In this document: piece by piece, positions 1 to 7,311 of the stretch
Position numbering within the stretch: position 1 is the first letter of the stretch
Layout of the letters: each line of letters begins with the position of its first letter
Assembly (NCBI GenBank): GCA_900548365.1
Contig: URKM01000039.1
Coordinates: forward strand, 1-18,067
Direction of reading: 5' to 3'
Length of the DNA stretch: 18,067 nucleotides
DNA from: an uncultured Collinsella sp.
GTDB taxonomy: Bacteria; Actinomycetota; Coriobacteriia; Coriobacteriales; Coriobacteriaceae
Position numbers and translations under genes: made by a program
The notes under the pieces: generated by a model
What the model was told of the DNA's origin: nothing
Seen by the model: the letters and a program-made list of their open reading frames with translations, nothing else
Databases searched by the model: none

Positions 1-460
1 TGCAGCTGGCGCCGATCGGCCGGCCGATGCGGTCGATGAGCTCGGTCTGCGCGGGGCCCGCGCCGAAGACGGTGGCGAGGGAGTCTGCCGCACGGGCGAG
101 CGTCCCCGTGGCGTAGGCGGTGCCCCCGCCTATGGTGAGCAGGGCGGCGATGCCGAGCGCCGCCGCGATGCGGTGCGCCTTGGGACGGCGAGCAAAGGGA
201 CGGGCCTGCCGACGACCCGTCGCGATGCGGGAGGGCTGATCGGCGCGGGCGACGGGGAGTTCCAGGATCTCGGCGGGAGCGGCTTCGCCAGTGTCCTCGG
301 CTGAGGCGCTCGGCGCGGTCTCGTACGCGGTGGGAATTCCAATGGGGTCCGCGCTTGCCGCCTCCGCGAGCCGCGCCGCCATGCGCGCTTTCTGCTCGTC
401 GGTGAAGGAGAGCTGGTCGAGGTCGGATCGATAAGCAGTGGGATCAAAGGTCGAGCTCAT
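1..460 (-). CDS. Anti-sigma factor-like membrane protein (DUF4179-like), partial
   Basis: The frame is open from an ATG at 460 to the left edge, 153 codons with no stop, so the C-terminus lies outside the window. Residues 1-97 are hydrophilic and probably cytoplasmic. Residues 98-118 form one transmembrane helix (IAAALGIAALLTIGGGTAYA), and an outer domain begins with ELIDRIGRPIGAS. That phrase is typical of the start of DUF4179 domains in proteins paired with ECF sigma factors. The start overlaps the last 17 bases of the sigma gene, so translation is probably coupled. By analogy, the inner part would hold the sigma factor at the membrane until an envelope signal releases it; this is inference. 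The family call rests on a short stretch and the gene partner. Confidence 0.75.
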   Translation of the reverse strand, partial: MSSTFDPTAYRSDLDQLSFTDEQKARMAARLAEAASADPIGIPTAYETAPSASAEDTGEAAPAEILELPVARADQPSRIATGRRQARPFARRPKAHRIAAALGIAALLTIGGGTAYATGTLARAADSLATVFGAGPAQTELIDRIGRPIGASC

Positions 461-1040
461 GTCGAACTCCTTCCAGGGCGGGGCGAAGTTTGGACCGGCC
501 GCGGCTGAGTCGCGTTGCCACGGCCGATTCGGATGCATGGACGATGGTGGCGATCTGCTTGATGGAGCAGCCCTCGTAGTAGTGGAGGTAGATCGCCTCG
601 CGGTATTCCAGGGGCAGCGCCATGACGCGCTCAAGGACGCTTTCCGATCGGGCCTCGAGCTCGCGCTCGGTGGTCCGCGTCGGTGCTACGGGCTCGGCGA
701 TGTCGTCGAGCGCGACGGTCGCGCGTCCCGACTGGCGCCTGAGGAGGTCCTTCGCGGCGTTGATGGCGACGCGGATGATCCAGGCGCGCTCGTGCCCCGC
801 CGATTCGAAGCGCTCCGCACGGTTGAGGGCTTTAAGAAGGACGTCTTGGCAGATGTCTTCGGCATCCTGCGTGCTGTGCAGGTAGGTGTAGCTCACGCGC
901 AGGATCGTGTCGGCGTATGTCTCGACGAGCCGATTCGCCTCCGCCTCGACCGAGGCTCGCGCGGTGTCTCGCAACGCGTCGTGCGAAGGGGCACCCCCGC
1001 CGTCTGCCCGGCGCGCGGCCGATGCAGTCCAAACTCCCAT
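444..1040 (-). CDS. RNA polymerase sigma-70 family factor, ECF-like
   Basis: The product is 198 residues. Region 2 spans about residues 35-100 (VETYADTILRVSYTYLHSTQDAEDICQDVLLKAL, read in parts) and contains the core-binding DAEDICQDV segment. Region 4 spans about 135-188, with the helix-turn-helix GCSIKQIATIVHASESAVATR. There is no region 1.1 or 3, as usual for ECF factors. The reading frame stays open to 1415, but the ATG at 1040 follows a good SD (GAGAGGTGAG) and the homologous part begins after it, so I chose it. It forms a two-gene unit with the overlapping anti-sigma gene downstream. It probably directs a small envelope-related regulon, which cannot be read here. A TTGACA lies 64 bases upstream of the start (1104-1109, minus strand), but no convincing -10 follows it. 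Confidence 0.9.
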   Translation of the reverse strand: MGVWTASAARRADGGGAPSHDALRDTARASVEAEANRLVETYADTILRVSYTYLHSTQDAEDICQDVLLKALNRAERFESAGHERAWIIRVAINAAKDLLRRQSGRATVALDDIAEPVAPTRTTERELEARSESVLERVMALPLEYREAIYLHYYEGCSIKQIATIVHASESAVATRLSRGRSKLRPALEGVRHELDL

Positions 1041-1912
1041 GTACTCACCTCTCTTTCTTGAGTGGTTTCGGTGCGTGAGGGACCGGTTTGCGATATCTCC
1101 CTCTGTCAACAATACGTGAGCGCGACGAATAGTTGGCATAGTCGGTTGAGCGGCATGCATCGCGATGATCCCTGGAGGCGCGTAAGGAGGAGCGGATGAG
1201 GAGGTGCCGCAACCGTCTTGCGCGGCCCGCGCGCTTGCCGGCGGGCGTTTGAGCGCGGTATCGTCGCATGAGCGTTCCTCCCGTGCGCGAGCCTCCTTAG
1301 CGCAGCGCGGCAAGAGCGGTGGCGCTCGCCGACCGTGGGCATGGGTCCCGCTGGGCGCCCGTTGCTCCGGGCGCCGCCTTCCTTGGGTGTTCCCGCGCTC
1401 GGTTCCATTTCGCATAGCCGGGCCGCATGAAAGAGCGTTTGATGATGCGAAGCCGGCGTCTGCTGAGTGCGAGGAGACGGGTTTTCCCTTGACGTGCGGT
1501 CAAGTCGAGGCACCGAAGCGGCGATGGGGCGCCTTCGCGGGGTTCTCGGGGAGTTGGTAGGGTGTTCTTTATAGCTCTGACCCCCGAAGTGAGTGGATTT
1601 TTTCCTTCGGGGCAAGTAGACCTATAACAAACGGCAGATTCGCCTGCCATTTGACCAGTTGGGCGCTGCGCCACGGTGCAGCATACTTCTGGATTGCTGT
1701 CTTATCCACTCACTTCGGGGGTCAGAGGCCTCATTCGCGTCGTCTCGTCCTGTGCAGTTGAAGGTGCTAGCTTGAAAAGCGCTTGCTCCCGATCCTGGGG
1801 TCCGCGCGCTTACCGAACCGTTGCTATAGGTTAATGTGCTCTATGCTAGATTCGTCTGAACATCAACTCGGCGACGGATTCGGGCGCCGCGAGCATAAGA
1901 CGAGGTATACGT
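1041..1912. other. Gene-poor interval between the sigma operon and the membrane-protein cluster
   Basis: This 872-base interval has several open frames on both strands, but they are arginine-rich or proline-rich and lack conserved motifs, as expected by chance in GC-rich DNA. One, 1045-1269 on the minus strand, has an SD-like GGGAGG before its ATG but a composition unlike a real protein. The clear structure here is the inverted-repeat element at 1575-1727. A weak promoter-like pair, TTGCTA (1821) and TATGCT (1842), has only a 15-base spacer and may serve the downstream gene. Confidence 0.5.
1575..1727. mobile_element. MITE-like 153-bp element with 24-bp perfect terminal inverted repeats
   Basis: The left end, 1575-1598 (starting CTCTGACCCCCGAAGTGAGT), is the exact reverse complement of 1704-1727. 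The 105-base interior carries no gene but has small hairpins, for example GGCAG...CTGCC near 1633-1648. The left end can also pair internally: CCCCGAAG at 1582-1589 with CTTCGGGG at 1605-1612. No target-site duplication is evident. Long perfect ends around a short non-coding centre fit a non-autonomous transposable element. A processed or structured RNA is an alternative. Confidence 0.6.
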
Positions 1913-2740
1913 ATGGCGCACATAACCACCACCGCGAACCGCAAGCAGGCGCCTTTTCTTCTCGTGGGGTGCGTCTTCCTGTTTGTCGGGTTCGCCGCGC
2001 TGGTCTATAGCCGCTTCGCCACGAGCGTGGGTGCGGCGGCGCTGTACAACCGCGCTTCGGTCGGAGTCGGCTTCCTGCTGTTCGGTATATCGATGGCCGT
2101 CTTCACCCCCTGCCTCTACCTGCAGACGATCCACAAGAAGCATGTCGACCAGCGGGCGCTTGCGCGCGAGGTGCGCGGTATCGCGTTGGGTTTCTTCTGC
2201 TACGTGCTGCCGTTCCTTTTCGGCATGGGGGCGCTGTCATCGGCGGACCGCACCGGAACGTTCGGCATCGTGCTCACCATCGTGTTCCTGGCGATCCCGT
2301 TCATCTATCGCCGCCATCGCAAGAAGGACCCCATCAGCTATAACCATACCGGCGCCGCGGCGATCGTGCTCTTCTGCGGCGTGATGGCGGGCATCGCGAT
2401 GGTCGGGGGCGCATTTTCCTGCAGCGAGATGCTCGATGACCTGAACGGCGGGTGGAAGCAGGAGACTTTCGCTTTCTACGAGGCCGAGATCAACCGCCCG
2501 CGCGGCCGCGGCGCCATGCTTACGCCGACCACCTTCGAGGTATCGCTCTACAAGGACGGCGAGTCGGTCGCGAACGGCCAGGTCGATGCGCGCCTCAGCG
2601 TGAACGCGTCCGATTGGCCCGAGGTCGCGCTCGTGCTCGACGAGCCGATGGCCGAGGTGCGCTGGTATCCCACGACGCGCACCCTCGTGGGCGCGCGCGA
2701 TGTGGACGGCCCGCTTGCTGCGGGCGATCCGATCGAGTAG
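1913..2740 (+). CDS. Five-helix membrane protein of unknown function
   Basis: The 275-residue product begins at an ATG preceded by GACGAGG. Five hydrophobic segments are visible at about residues 13-32, 48-70, 88-107, 114-132 and 146-167. Basic loops (HKKHVDQRALAREVR, YRRHRKKD) suggest their inner side. The last 105 residues are soluble and rich in acidic residues, with no motif I recognise. It heads a compact same-strand cluster; the next gene starts nine bases after its stop. I cannot assign a function. A long open frame on the opposite strand here is a codon-bias shadow. Confidence 0.8.
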   Translation: MAHITTTANRKQAPFLLVGCVFLFVGFAALVYSRFATSVGAAALYNRASVGVGFLLFGISMAVFTPCLYLQTIHKKHVDQRALAREVRGIALGFFCYVLPFLFGMGALSSADRTGTFGIVLTIVFLAIPFIYRRHRKKDPISYNHTGAAAIVLFCGVMAGIAMVGGAFSCSEMLDDLNGGWKQETFAFYEAEINRPRGRGAMLTPTTFEVSLYKDGESVANGQVDARLSVNASDWPEVALVLDEPMAEVRWYPTTRTLVGARDVDGPLAAGDPIE

Positions 2741-2749
2741 GGGCGGGTC

Positions 2750-3097
2750 ATGCTTTTCGATATGCGGAATCCCGCGAGCGCAGCGCATACGCCCCGTGCG
2801 CGCCGTCGCGCTCGCCGAGCTGCGGCCGGCAACCTCTACAGTCCAGGTGGCTGCGGGTGCGCCCTGTTCATGGCGCCCGTCATGGCGTTGAGCGTCGGCA
2901 TCGCCCTGATGCTGATGGGCATGGTCGTCCTGGCGGTCGTCGTGCTCGTCGCCGCCATCGTGCTGACGGTGCGCGAGCTGCGTCGAGCGAGCGATGGTTC
3001 GCCCGCTCGCGCCGGGATGATCGCGCTCATCTCCGTGCTGTACCTGCTGAGCGTTCCGTATCTCGTATTCTTCGCGTGGTTCTGGTTCGTCGACTAG
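2750..3097 (+). CDS. Small membrane protein of unknown function
   Basis: The product is 115 residues. The first 30 are strongly basic (RARRRARRAAAG), followed by a cysteine pair (GGCGCALF) at about 33-40, a long hydrophobic stretch at about 38-73 that may hold two helices, and a last helix at about 89-113. It starts nine bases after the stop of the previous membrane-protein gene, with a G-rich SD (GTAGGGGCGGG). Placement and codon use fit a real gene in the same operon. I do not recognise a family. Confidence 0.7.
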   Translation: MLFDMRNPASAAHTPRARRRARRAAAGNLYSPGGCGCALFMAPVMALSVGIALMLMGMVVLAVVVLVAAIVLTVRELRRASDGSPARAGMIALISVLYLLSVPYLVFFAWFWFVD

Positions 3098-3112
3098 GGG
3101 ATGGAGGGTCCC

Positions 3113-3448
3113 GTGATCCGTTTTTGCATCGCGCATATGGACGAAAGCGTTCGCCAAGGCATCGTTGAGGCGCGTTATACTGAGATGGAGCTGGAAGGCA
3201 TTCGCTGCCAGTTGCGCAGGCAGGTTGAGGAGCGCACGAGGGCGACGGCCGGCGTGCTGGCGCTCTTCGCCGCCTTCGACGCGATGCTGCTCATGACGAG
3301 GACGTCGCCCTTCGTGCTCGCGGCGATGCTCGTGGTCGAAGGGGTCGCCCTCTATGCCGCTTGGTACCTGCAGGCGGGCCGCCTGAAGAGCCAGTACAAC
3401 GCGGCGCTTCGTCGTGGGTATCCCAGTCTCGAACGCATGAGGATGTGA
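3113..3448 (+). CDS. Small two-helix membrane protein of unknown function
   Basis: The product is 111 residues. I chose the GTG at 3113 because a strong SD (GGAGGG) lies five bases before it, while the in-frame ATG at 3101 is itself part of that SD and sits four bases after the previous stop codon. An acidic, helical N-terminus (about 9-42) is followed by helices at about 45-62 and 66-86 and a basic tail. It is the third gene of the membrane-protein cluster. No domain is recognised. Confidence 0.65.
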   Translation: MIRFCIAHMDESVRQGIVEARYTEMELEGIRCQLRRQVEERTRATAGVLALFAAFDAMLLMTRTSPFVLAAMLVVEGVALYAAWYLQAGRLKSQYNAALRRGYPSLERMRM

Positions 3449-3583
3449 GGGCGGGGCGCTTTGGGGAACGTGGCCCATGCCGGTGGCACAGCGATGCGGC
3501 GTGCACGGCGATGCGGCGCCCCGCGCGCCCGCAAATGATTACGGCGGCTTGAACGTCGCAGCTTGTAGGAGGAGATGACCGCC

Positions 3584-4489
3584 ATGAGTAGCCTTCCGAC
3601 CCCGCCAGCCCGGACGCCGGGGCCCAGCCGTATCGACAGCATGTCGTCGACGGGGGATAGGCGCTCCGCGTACTGGGGCCTGGATGCGCAGGGGACCGTG
3701 GCCGCATACCTCAAGCGGCTGCGCTCGATTAAGGCACAGGCCATCGCGCTGGTTATCGCGAACGTCGTCGCGATGATCTGGTTTATCGAGAGGGGCCGCG
3801 TCGCGCTCCTTTTTTTCGGCTTCGCCCTCCTGTTCGCCATCGTGCTCATCTCACGCGTGCGCATGGCGTCGCTGTTTGTCGAGCTGGGCGAGGTGGTGTC
3901 GCAGGATTGCGACCCTGCGCGCTATCGCGCGGTGCTCGAGGTCCTCTCCGCGCGCGACCGCTTCGGCCGCTCCGCGAACACCATCGCCATCGAGCTCGCG
4001 TATTGCGATTACCTCGAGCTTGACAGCGCCGGCGCGCTGAGCCGGCTCGGGTCCGTCTCCTTCAAGCGGCCAGACAATCCAAGGTGGTTTCGCGTCATGC
4101 AGGTCGAGTTCCTGAGCCGCGTCGACACCGGCGATCTCGACGGCGCGCGCGACACGCTGTCCAGGCTCTCAGCGTTCCGCACGAGCTTCAAGGAGGGTAC
4201 GCGCAACCGCCTCGTCATCGATTCCCAGATCGCCGACTTCACCGTCCTGGTTCGCCCGCCCGCCGAGCGCGACGCCGCCGACGCCGCCCGCATGCGCGAG
4301 CGCATGGCGGCTGCCGACTGCCATCAGCAGCGCGCGAACTGGCAGCTCTACCTCGCCGAGTACGAGCTGCTGCACGGGTCCGCCGAGGAGGCGGCGCGCC
4401 TGGCTGCCGATGCCTCCCTCGAGCCGCTCACGCCCCGCATGGAGCGCCTGCGTGCCGAGGTCCTGTCGGGGCTGGAGGTGAGCGGGTGA
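3584..4489 (+). CDS. Membrane-anchored helical protein with possible TPR-like region, unknown function
   Basis: The product is 301 residues. Two ATGs compete: one at 3575 lies only two bases after AGGAGG, and one at 3584 lies eleven bases after it. I prefer 3584. After a proline-rich start, two helices lie at about 50-68 and 71-90. The remaining 210 residues are soluble and helical, with alanine-rich pairs such as LDGARDTLSRLSAF and GSAEEAARLAADASLEPL that resemble tetratricopeptide-type repeats. That would fit a scaffold role, but this is inference from pattern only. Its stop overlaps the next start by one base (TGATG), so translation is probably coupled. Confidence 0.75.
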   Translation: MSSLPTPPARTPGPSRIDSMSSTGDRRSAYWGLDAQGTVAAYLKRLRSIKAQAIALVIANVVAMIWFIERGRVALLFFGFALLFAIVLISRVRMASLFVELGEVVSQDCDPARYRAVLEVLSARDRFGRSANTIAIELAYCDYLELDSAGALSRLGSVSFKRPDNPRWFRVMQVEFLSRVDTGDLDGARDTLSRLSAFRTSFKEGTRNRLVIDSQIADFTVLVRPPAERDAADAARMRERMAAADCHQQRANWQLYLAEYELLHGSAEEAARLAADASLEPLTPRMERLRAEVLSGLEVSG

Positions 4490-4959
4490 TGGAATACGCC
4501 GTCTTCAGGCTCGCGATGCGATCCTTGGTCTTCCTCGTCGCGTTTGCCCTTTGCGTCTCGCACCTCGTGCGCAAAAGGGACTTCATCGACGCCGTCTTCC
4601 GGAGCCCGGACGAGGTGAGGAAGAGCTTTAGCGGCAGGAACGACGTCCTGTTCCTGAGGGTTTTGAACATCGTCCCGATGGCAGTCGCGGTCGTCACGGC
4701 GCTCTTTCTCGTAGGCGTCCTTCTCGACGTCCCCCAGATCGCGGGCGGGGATTACCTCAGGGTCGAGGGCGTCACCGTCGGCCGTGCGCACGGCGGCGCG
4801 GACGTGCCGAGCGAGCGCCGAGGCATCTCGGTGCGTGACGACGAGACTGGTGAGGTCGTCGACCTCACGGTGTTCTCCGGCTACGTCGACGACGGCGAGA
4901 GGCTCGCGGTGGCGTACCTGCCGCACACGGGTTACGGCGCGATCGTCGAGCAGGGCTGA
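4489..4959 (+). CDS. Two-helix membrane protein with a small outer domain, unknown function
   Basis: The 156-residue product starts at the ATG inside the TGATG overlap with the previous gene, with GGAGG upstream. Helices lie at about residues 8-27 and 59-81, separated by a charged loop (RKRDFIDAVFRSPDEVRKSF). Residues 88-156 look beta-rich and soluble (YLRVEGVTVGRA, GEVVDLTVFSGYV). It closes the five-gene cluster and would be co-translated with the TPR-like protein. I do not recognise a family. The open frame continues upstream, but that part is a shadow of the previous gene. Confidence 0.75.
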   Translation: MEYAVFRLAMRSLVFLVAFALCVSHLVRKRDFIDAVFRSPDEVRKSFSGRNDVLFLRVLNIVPMAVAVVTALFLVGVLLDVPQIAGGDYLRVEGVTVGRAHGGADVPSERRGISVRDDETGEVVDLTVFSGYVDDGERLAVAYLPHTGYGAIVEQG

Positions 4960-4985
4960 CGGATTCGAAGAAAAAAAGGGCTGTC

Positions 4986-5300
4986 ATGGCGTCTTCGCAA
5001 AGCTATCTCGATTATGTCCTTGACCTTCTCTCGGGTGTCGAGGGCTTGACCACGAGGAAGATGATGGGGGAGTACCTCCTCTACTCAGAGGGCACGCTGT
5101 TCGGCGGTGTCTACGACGACCGGCTGCTCATCAAGGAGACCCCCGCATCCGCATCGGTGCTGGGCGCGACCGCCGTCCCCTACGAGGGCGCGAAGTCGAT
5201 GCGGCTCATCGATGCTGAGGACGGCGAGATGCTCTCCGGGCTGATAGCGGCCGTATGCGCTGACCTCCGATCGGGACCAGCCCGGAAGGCCCGCCGATGA
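4986..5300 (+). CDS. TfoX N-terminal domain-containing protein
   Basis: The product is 104 residues, the usual length of stand-alone TfoX-N proteins. It shows the family pattern: an N-terminal helix (YLDYVLDLLSGVEGLTTRKMMGEY, read in parts), the GEYLLYSEGTLFGGVYDDRLLIK strand region and a C-terminal helix. The ATG follows AAGGGC. TfoX in gamma-proteobacteria is a competence regulator, but single-domain members elsewhere have no settled role, so I assign none. It sits alone between the membrane cluster and the methyltransferase gene. Confidence 0.85.
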   Translation: MASSQSYLDYVLDLLSGVEGLTTRKMMGEYLLYSEGTLFGGVYDDRLLIKETPASASVLGATAVPYEGAKSMRLIDAEDGEMLSGLIAAVCADLRSGPARKARR

Positions 5301-5460
5301 TGGGAGAGATGGCCTGCGCCCGCTGCGGGCGGAGGTCGCCCGTCAGGGCTCGGCACCGCCCGCAGCATGTCGAAGCTGAACCGCGAAATCCCTCAAAAAC
5401 CCTGGCGTGTTTAGGGAGGTAGAATATCGCGTGTTTGCGAATAATAGAGAGGATGAATAC

Positions 5461-6240
5461 ATGTTGGAGATTACCAAGGAAAACTACGCCGACGCAAACG
5501 CGCGCGCCATCGATGGCTGGAACATACAGGGCTGGGAGTGGGGCACCCCCGCGAGTCACGAGGAATATCTCAAGGCTCAGCAGGGGGCATGGCGCATGCT
5601 GCTCACCCCCACCAAGCCCGTTCCACCCGAATGGTATCCGAGCGACCTTTCCGGCCTGCGCGTGCTCGGGCTCGCCAGCGGCGGAGGCCAGCAGATGCCG
5701 ATTTTCGCGGCGCTGGGGGCGCGGTGCACCGTGTTCGACTACACGCCCAGCCAGCTGGAGTCCGAGCGGATGGTCGCCGAGCGCGAGGGCTACGACATCG
5801 AGATCGTGCGGGGCGACATGTCCAAGCCGCTCCCCTTCGCAGATGAGGAGTTCGACCTCATCTTCCACCCCGTCTCGAATTGCTACATTGAGGAGGTCAA
5901 GCCGCTCTGGCGCGAGTGCCATCGCGTCCTGAAGCCGGGCGGCCGCCTGCTGGCGGGCCTCGACAACGGCTTCGGGTACGTATTCGACGACGCCGAGGAG
6001 CGGGCGGTGCGCGGGTTGCCGTTCAACCCCCTCGCGAATCCCGAGCACATGGCGGCGATCGACCCCGCGGAGGACGGCATCCAGTTCTCGCATACGCTGG
6101 AAGAGCAGATCCGTGGGCAGCTCCAGGCGGGATTCCGGCTGGTCGACTGCTACGAGGACACCTACGGCGAGGGCCGTCTGCACGACCTGAACATTCCGAC
6201 CTTCTGGGCGACGTACGCCGTGAAGGGCGAGCGGTTCTGA
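5461..6240 (+). CDS. Class I SAM-dependent methyltransferase
   Basis: The product is 259 residues. The SAM-binding motif I is VLGLASGGGQQM (68-79), the acidic end of strand 2 is VFDYTPSQLE (91-100), then VRGDMSKPLPFADEEFDLI (116-134) and the post-motif HRVLKPGGRLLAGL (154-167). This is the Methyltransf_11-like layout. The frame is open back to 5407, but the ATG at 5461 has a good SD (GAGAGGA, seven bases away). The substrate cannot be read. A TAGAAT at about 5421 may be a -10 box, without a clear -35. Confidence 0.9.
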   Translation: MLEITKENYADANARAIDGWNIQGWEWGTPASHEEYLKAQQGAWRMLLTPTKPVPPEWYPSDLSGLRVLGLASGGGQQMPIFAALGARCTVFDYTPSQLESERMVAEREGYDIEIVRGDMSKPLPFADEEFDLIFHPVSNCYIEEVKPLWRECHRVLKPGGRLLAGLDNGFGYVFDDAEERAVRGLPFNPLANPEHMAAIDPAEDGIQFSHTLEEQIRGQLQAGFRLVDCYEDTYGEGRLHDLNIPTFWATYAVKGERF

Positions 6241-6294
6241 GCTCGCTGCGCATCCGCCCGGGGCTAGATCGAATGCCGCATCGGGCTTGCAGCC

Positions 6295-7122
6295 TTACCC
6301 ATCCCGGTTGCCGAGGTATTCCTCTAGCACCTCGCCCGAGGCATGCATTTCCGATGCAGCGCGCAGCCCGACGTAGCGGTAGTGCCACGGCTCGCTTGCG
6401 ATTCCCGTCACGTCCACTTTGTCCGGCGGGTACCTCAGCACGAATCCGTACTCATGGGCATGTTCCGCAAGCCATTCGTAGACGAGTCCGTCGTCGTCGC
6501 AGTCGTTGATGTCGACGGCCAGGCCGAGCTCGTGTTCGCTCGTGCCGGGTCGGGCGACCCAGCGTAGCGCCTCCGCGGTCGCCCCGTCGTGGGAATACCC
6601 CTCGTGCTGATATTCGGCGATGCGCTCGTTGAGAATCTGCTCCTGCTCGCCGCGCGTCCTGAAGGACGATCGGACGTACGGTCGGTTTCCCGCCGCCCGA
6701 CAGCCCGAGAGCATCTTCTCGAGTTGGGGCGCTATGCGGGCGTCCACCCTATGACCGCCTTCGATCGCGACCGTTTCAATGGTGAAGGAATCCGGCAGCG
6801 GCCGTGTCGCGTTGACGAGGGTTAGGGACCACGACTCTTCATCCGGGTCGGGGTCCAGGGGCGCGTATGACGCTTCCCCTGCAAGGAACGGAAGGCGTTC
6901 GAGGATCGCGGGACTGCCTGGGTGCAAAAGGAGCAGGGCCCCGGCGAGCAGGGCCGCGCCCAGCACCAGAAGCCAGGGGCTCGGGGAGTCCGGATGGCTT
7001 AGCGTCGCCTTCCTGCGGCTGCGTGCCGCCTTGCGGCGACGCGGCGCTGAGGGTCTCTTCCCACTCGTTTCTCGTCGGATGGTCTCGCCCGCGTTCGGGC
7101 GGTACGTCTGCATCCTGGTCAT
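6295..7122 (-). CDS. vanY: VanY-like D-alanyl-D-alanine carboxypeptidase (peptidase M15B)
   Basis: This zinc enzyme family removes the terminal D-Ala of peptidoglycan stem peptides outside the membrane. The 275-residue product has a basic cytoplasmic start (residues 1-45), one transmembrane anchor (about 50-66) and an outer catalytic domain. The family signatures are present: TSEHELGLAVDIN with zinc ligands H197 and D204, and EPWHYRYVG with catalytic E244 and ligand H247. YVRSSFRTRGEQEQILNE matches the usual substrate-side segment. The ATG at 7122 follows GGAGG. It is divergent from vanR/vanS-like genes, which suggests it is their target. The symbol denotes VanY-type; a resistance role is not shown because vanHAX is absent. 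Confidence 0.88.
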   Translation of the reverse strand: MTRMQTYRPNAGETIRRETSGKRPSAPRRRKAARSRRKATLSHPDSPSPWLLVLGAALLAGALLLLHPGSPAILERLPFLAGEASYAPLDPDPDEESWSLTLVNATRPLPDSFTIETVAIEGGHRVDARIAPQLEKMLSGCRAAGNRPYVRSSFRTRGEQEQILNERIAEYQHEGYSHDGATAEALRWVARPGTSEHELGLAVDINDCDDDGLVYEWLAEHAHEYGFVLRYPPDKVDVTGIASEPWHYRYVGLRAASEMHASGEVLEEYLGNRDG

Positions 7123-7221
7123 GTGGCCTCCGATCTCGAGGCGCGTCGATTGCGGCGCCGGTATCCTTCGCGGTGTTTTTCACGAGGCTATCGGGGTGCG
7201 CGCTTATGCGTCCCATGGCGA

Positions 7222-7259
7222 CTCCTTGCGTTTCCCTTCAGCTCCTTAACGATTCCTTA
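7222..7259. promoter_or_regulatory. Helically phased CTCCTT-like repeats, candidate VanR operator
   Basis: Four related hexamer-plus sites occur in a row: CTCCTTG at 7222, TCCCTTC at 7233, CTCCTTA at 7242 and TTCCTTA at 7253. The steps are 11, 9 and 11 bases, about one helical turn each, the layout bound by OmpR-family regulators. They lie between the divergent vanY-like and vanR-like genes. That VanR binds here is inference. One copy, read on the minus strand, is AAGGAG before an ATG at 7216, so part of the pattern could be an SD. Confidence 0.4.
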
Positions 7260-7298
7260 TCTCGGTGATCGGGGCGCGCGTCCGCGGCGGGCGCCCGA

Positions 7299-7304
7299 TA
7301 CAAT
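7299..7304 (+). promoter_or_regulatory. Candidate -10 box (TACAAT) of the vanR/vanS-like operon
   Basis: TACAAT ends seven bases before the ATG at 7312, so transcription from it would begin at or next to the start codon and give a leaderless message. No -35 is visible at the usual distance, consistent with an activator-dependent promoter. Confidence 0.3.
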
Positions 7305-7311
7305 GGGGGGC

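Noticed and set aside
438..1061. A 207-codon plus-strand frame opposite the sigma gene
   Set aside because: The sigma factor regions 2 and 4 on the minus strand explain this DNA.
1104..1109. TTGACA on the minus strand before the sigma gene
   Set aside because: No -10-like hexamer is found at 15-19 bases, so I do not call a promoter.
1045..1269. A 74-codon minus-strand frame with an SD-like GGGAGG, ending just before the sigma start
   Set aside because: Composition is extremely arginine-rich with no hydrophobic core or motif; it could at best be a leader ORF.
1106..1674. Overlapping minus-strand frames near the MITE-like element
   Set aside because: They are basic and low-complexity, cross the inverted repeat and have no motif.
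2237..3478. A 413-codon open frame on the minus strand
   Set aside because: It lies opposite three well-spaced plus-strand genes with SD sites and is rich in His, Arg and Gln with no domains, a codon-bias shadow.
6839..7216. A 125-codon minus-strand frame with a good SD (AAGGAG) that overlaps vanY
   Set aside because: Most of it is out of frame with the clearly coding vanY and proline-rich. The first 30 codons look more coding-like, so a lost N-terminal extension is possible but unsupported.
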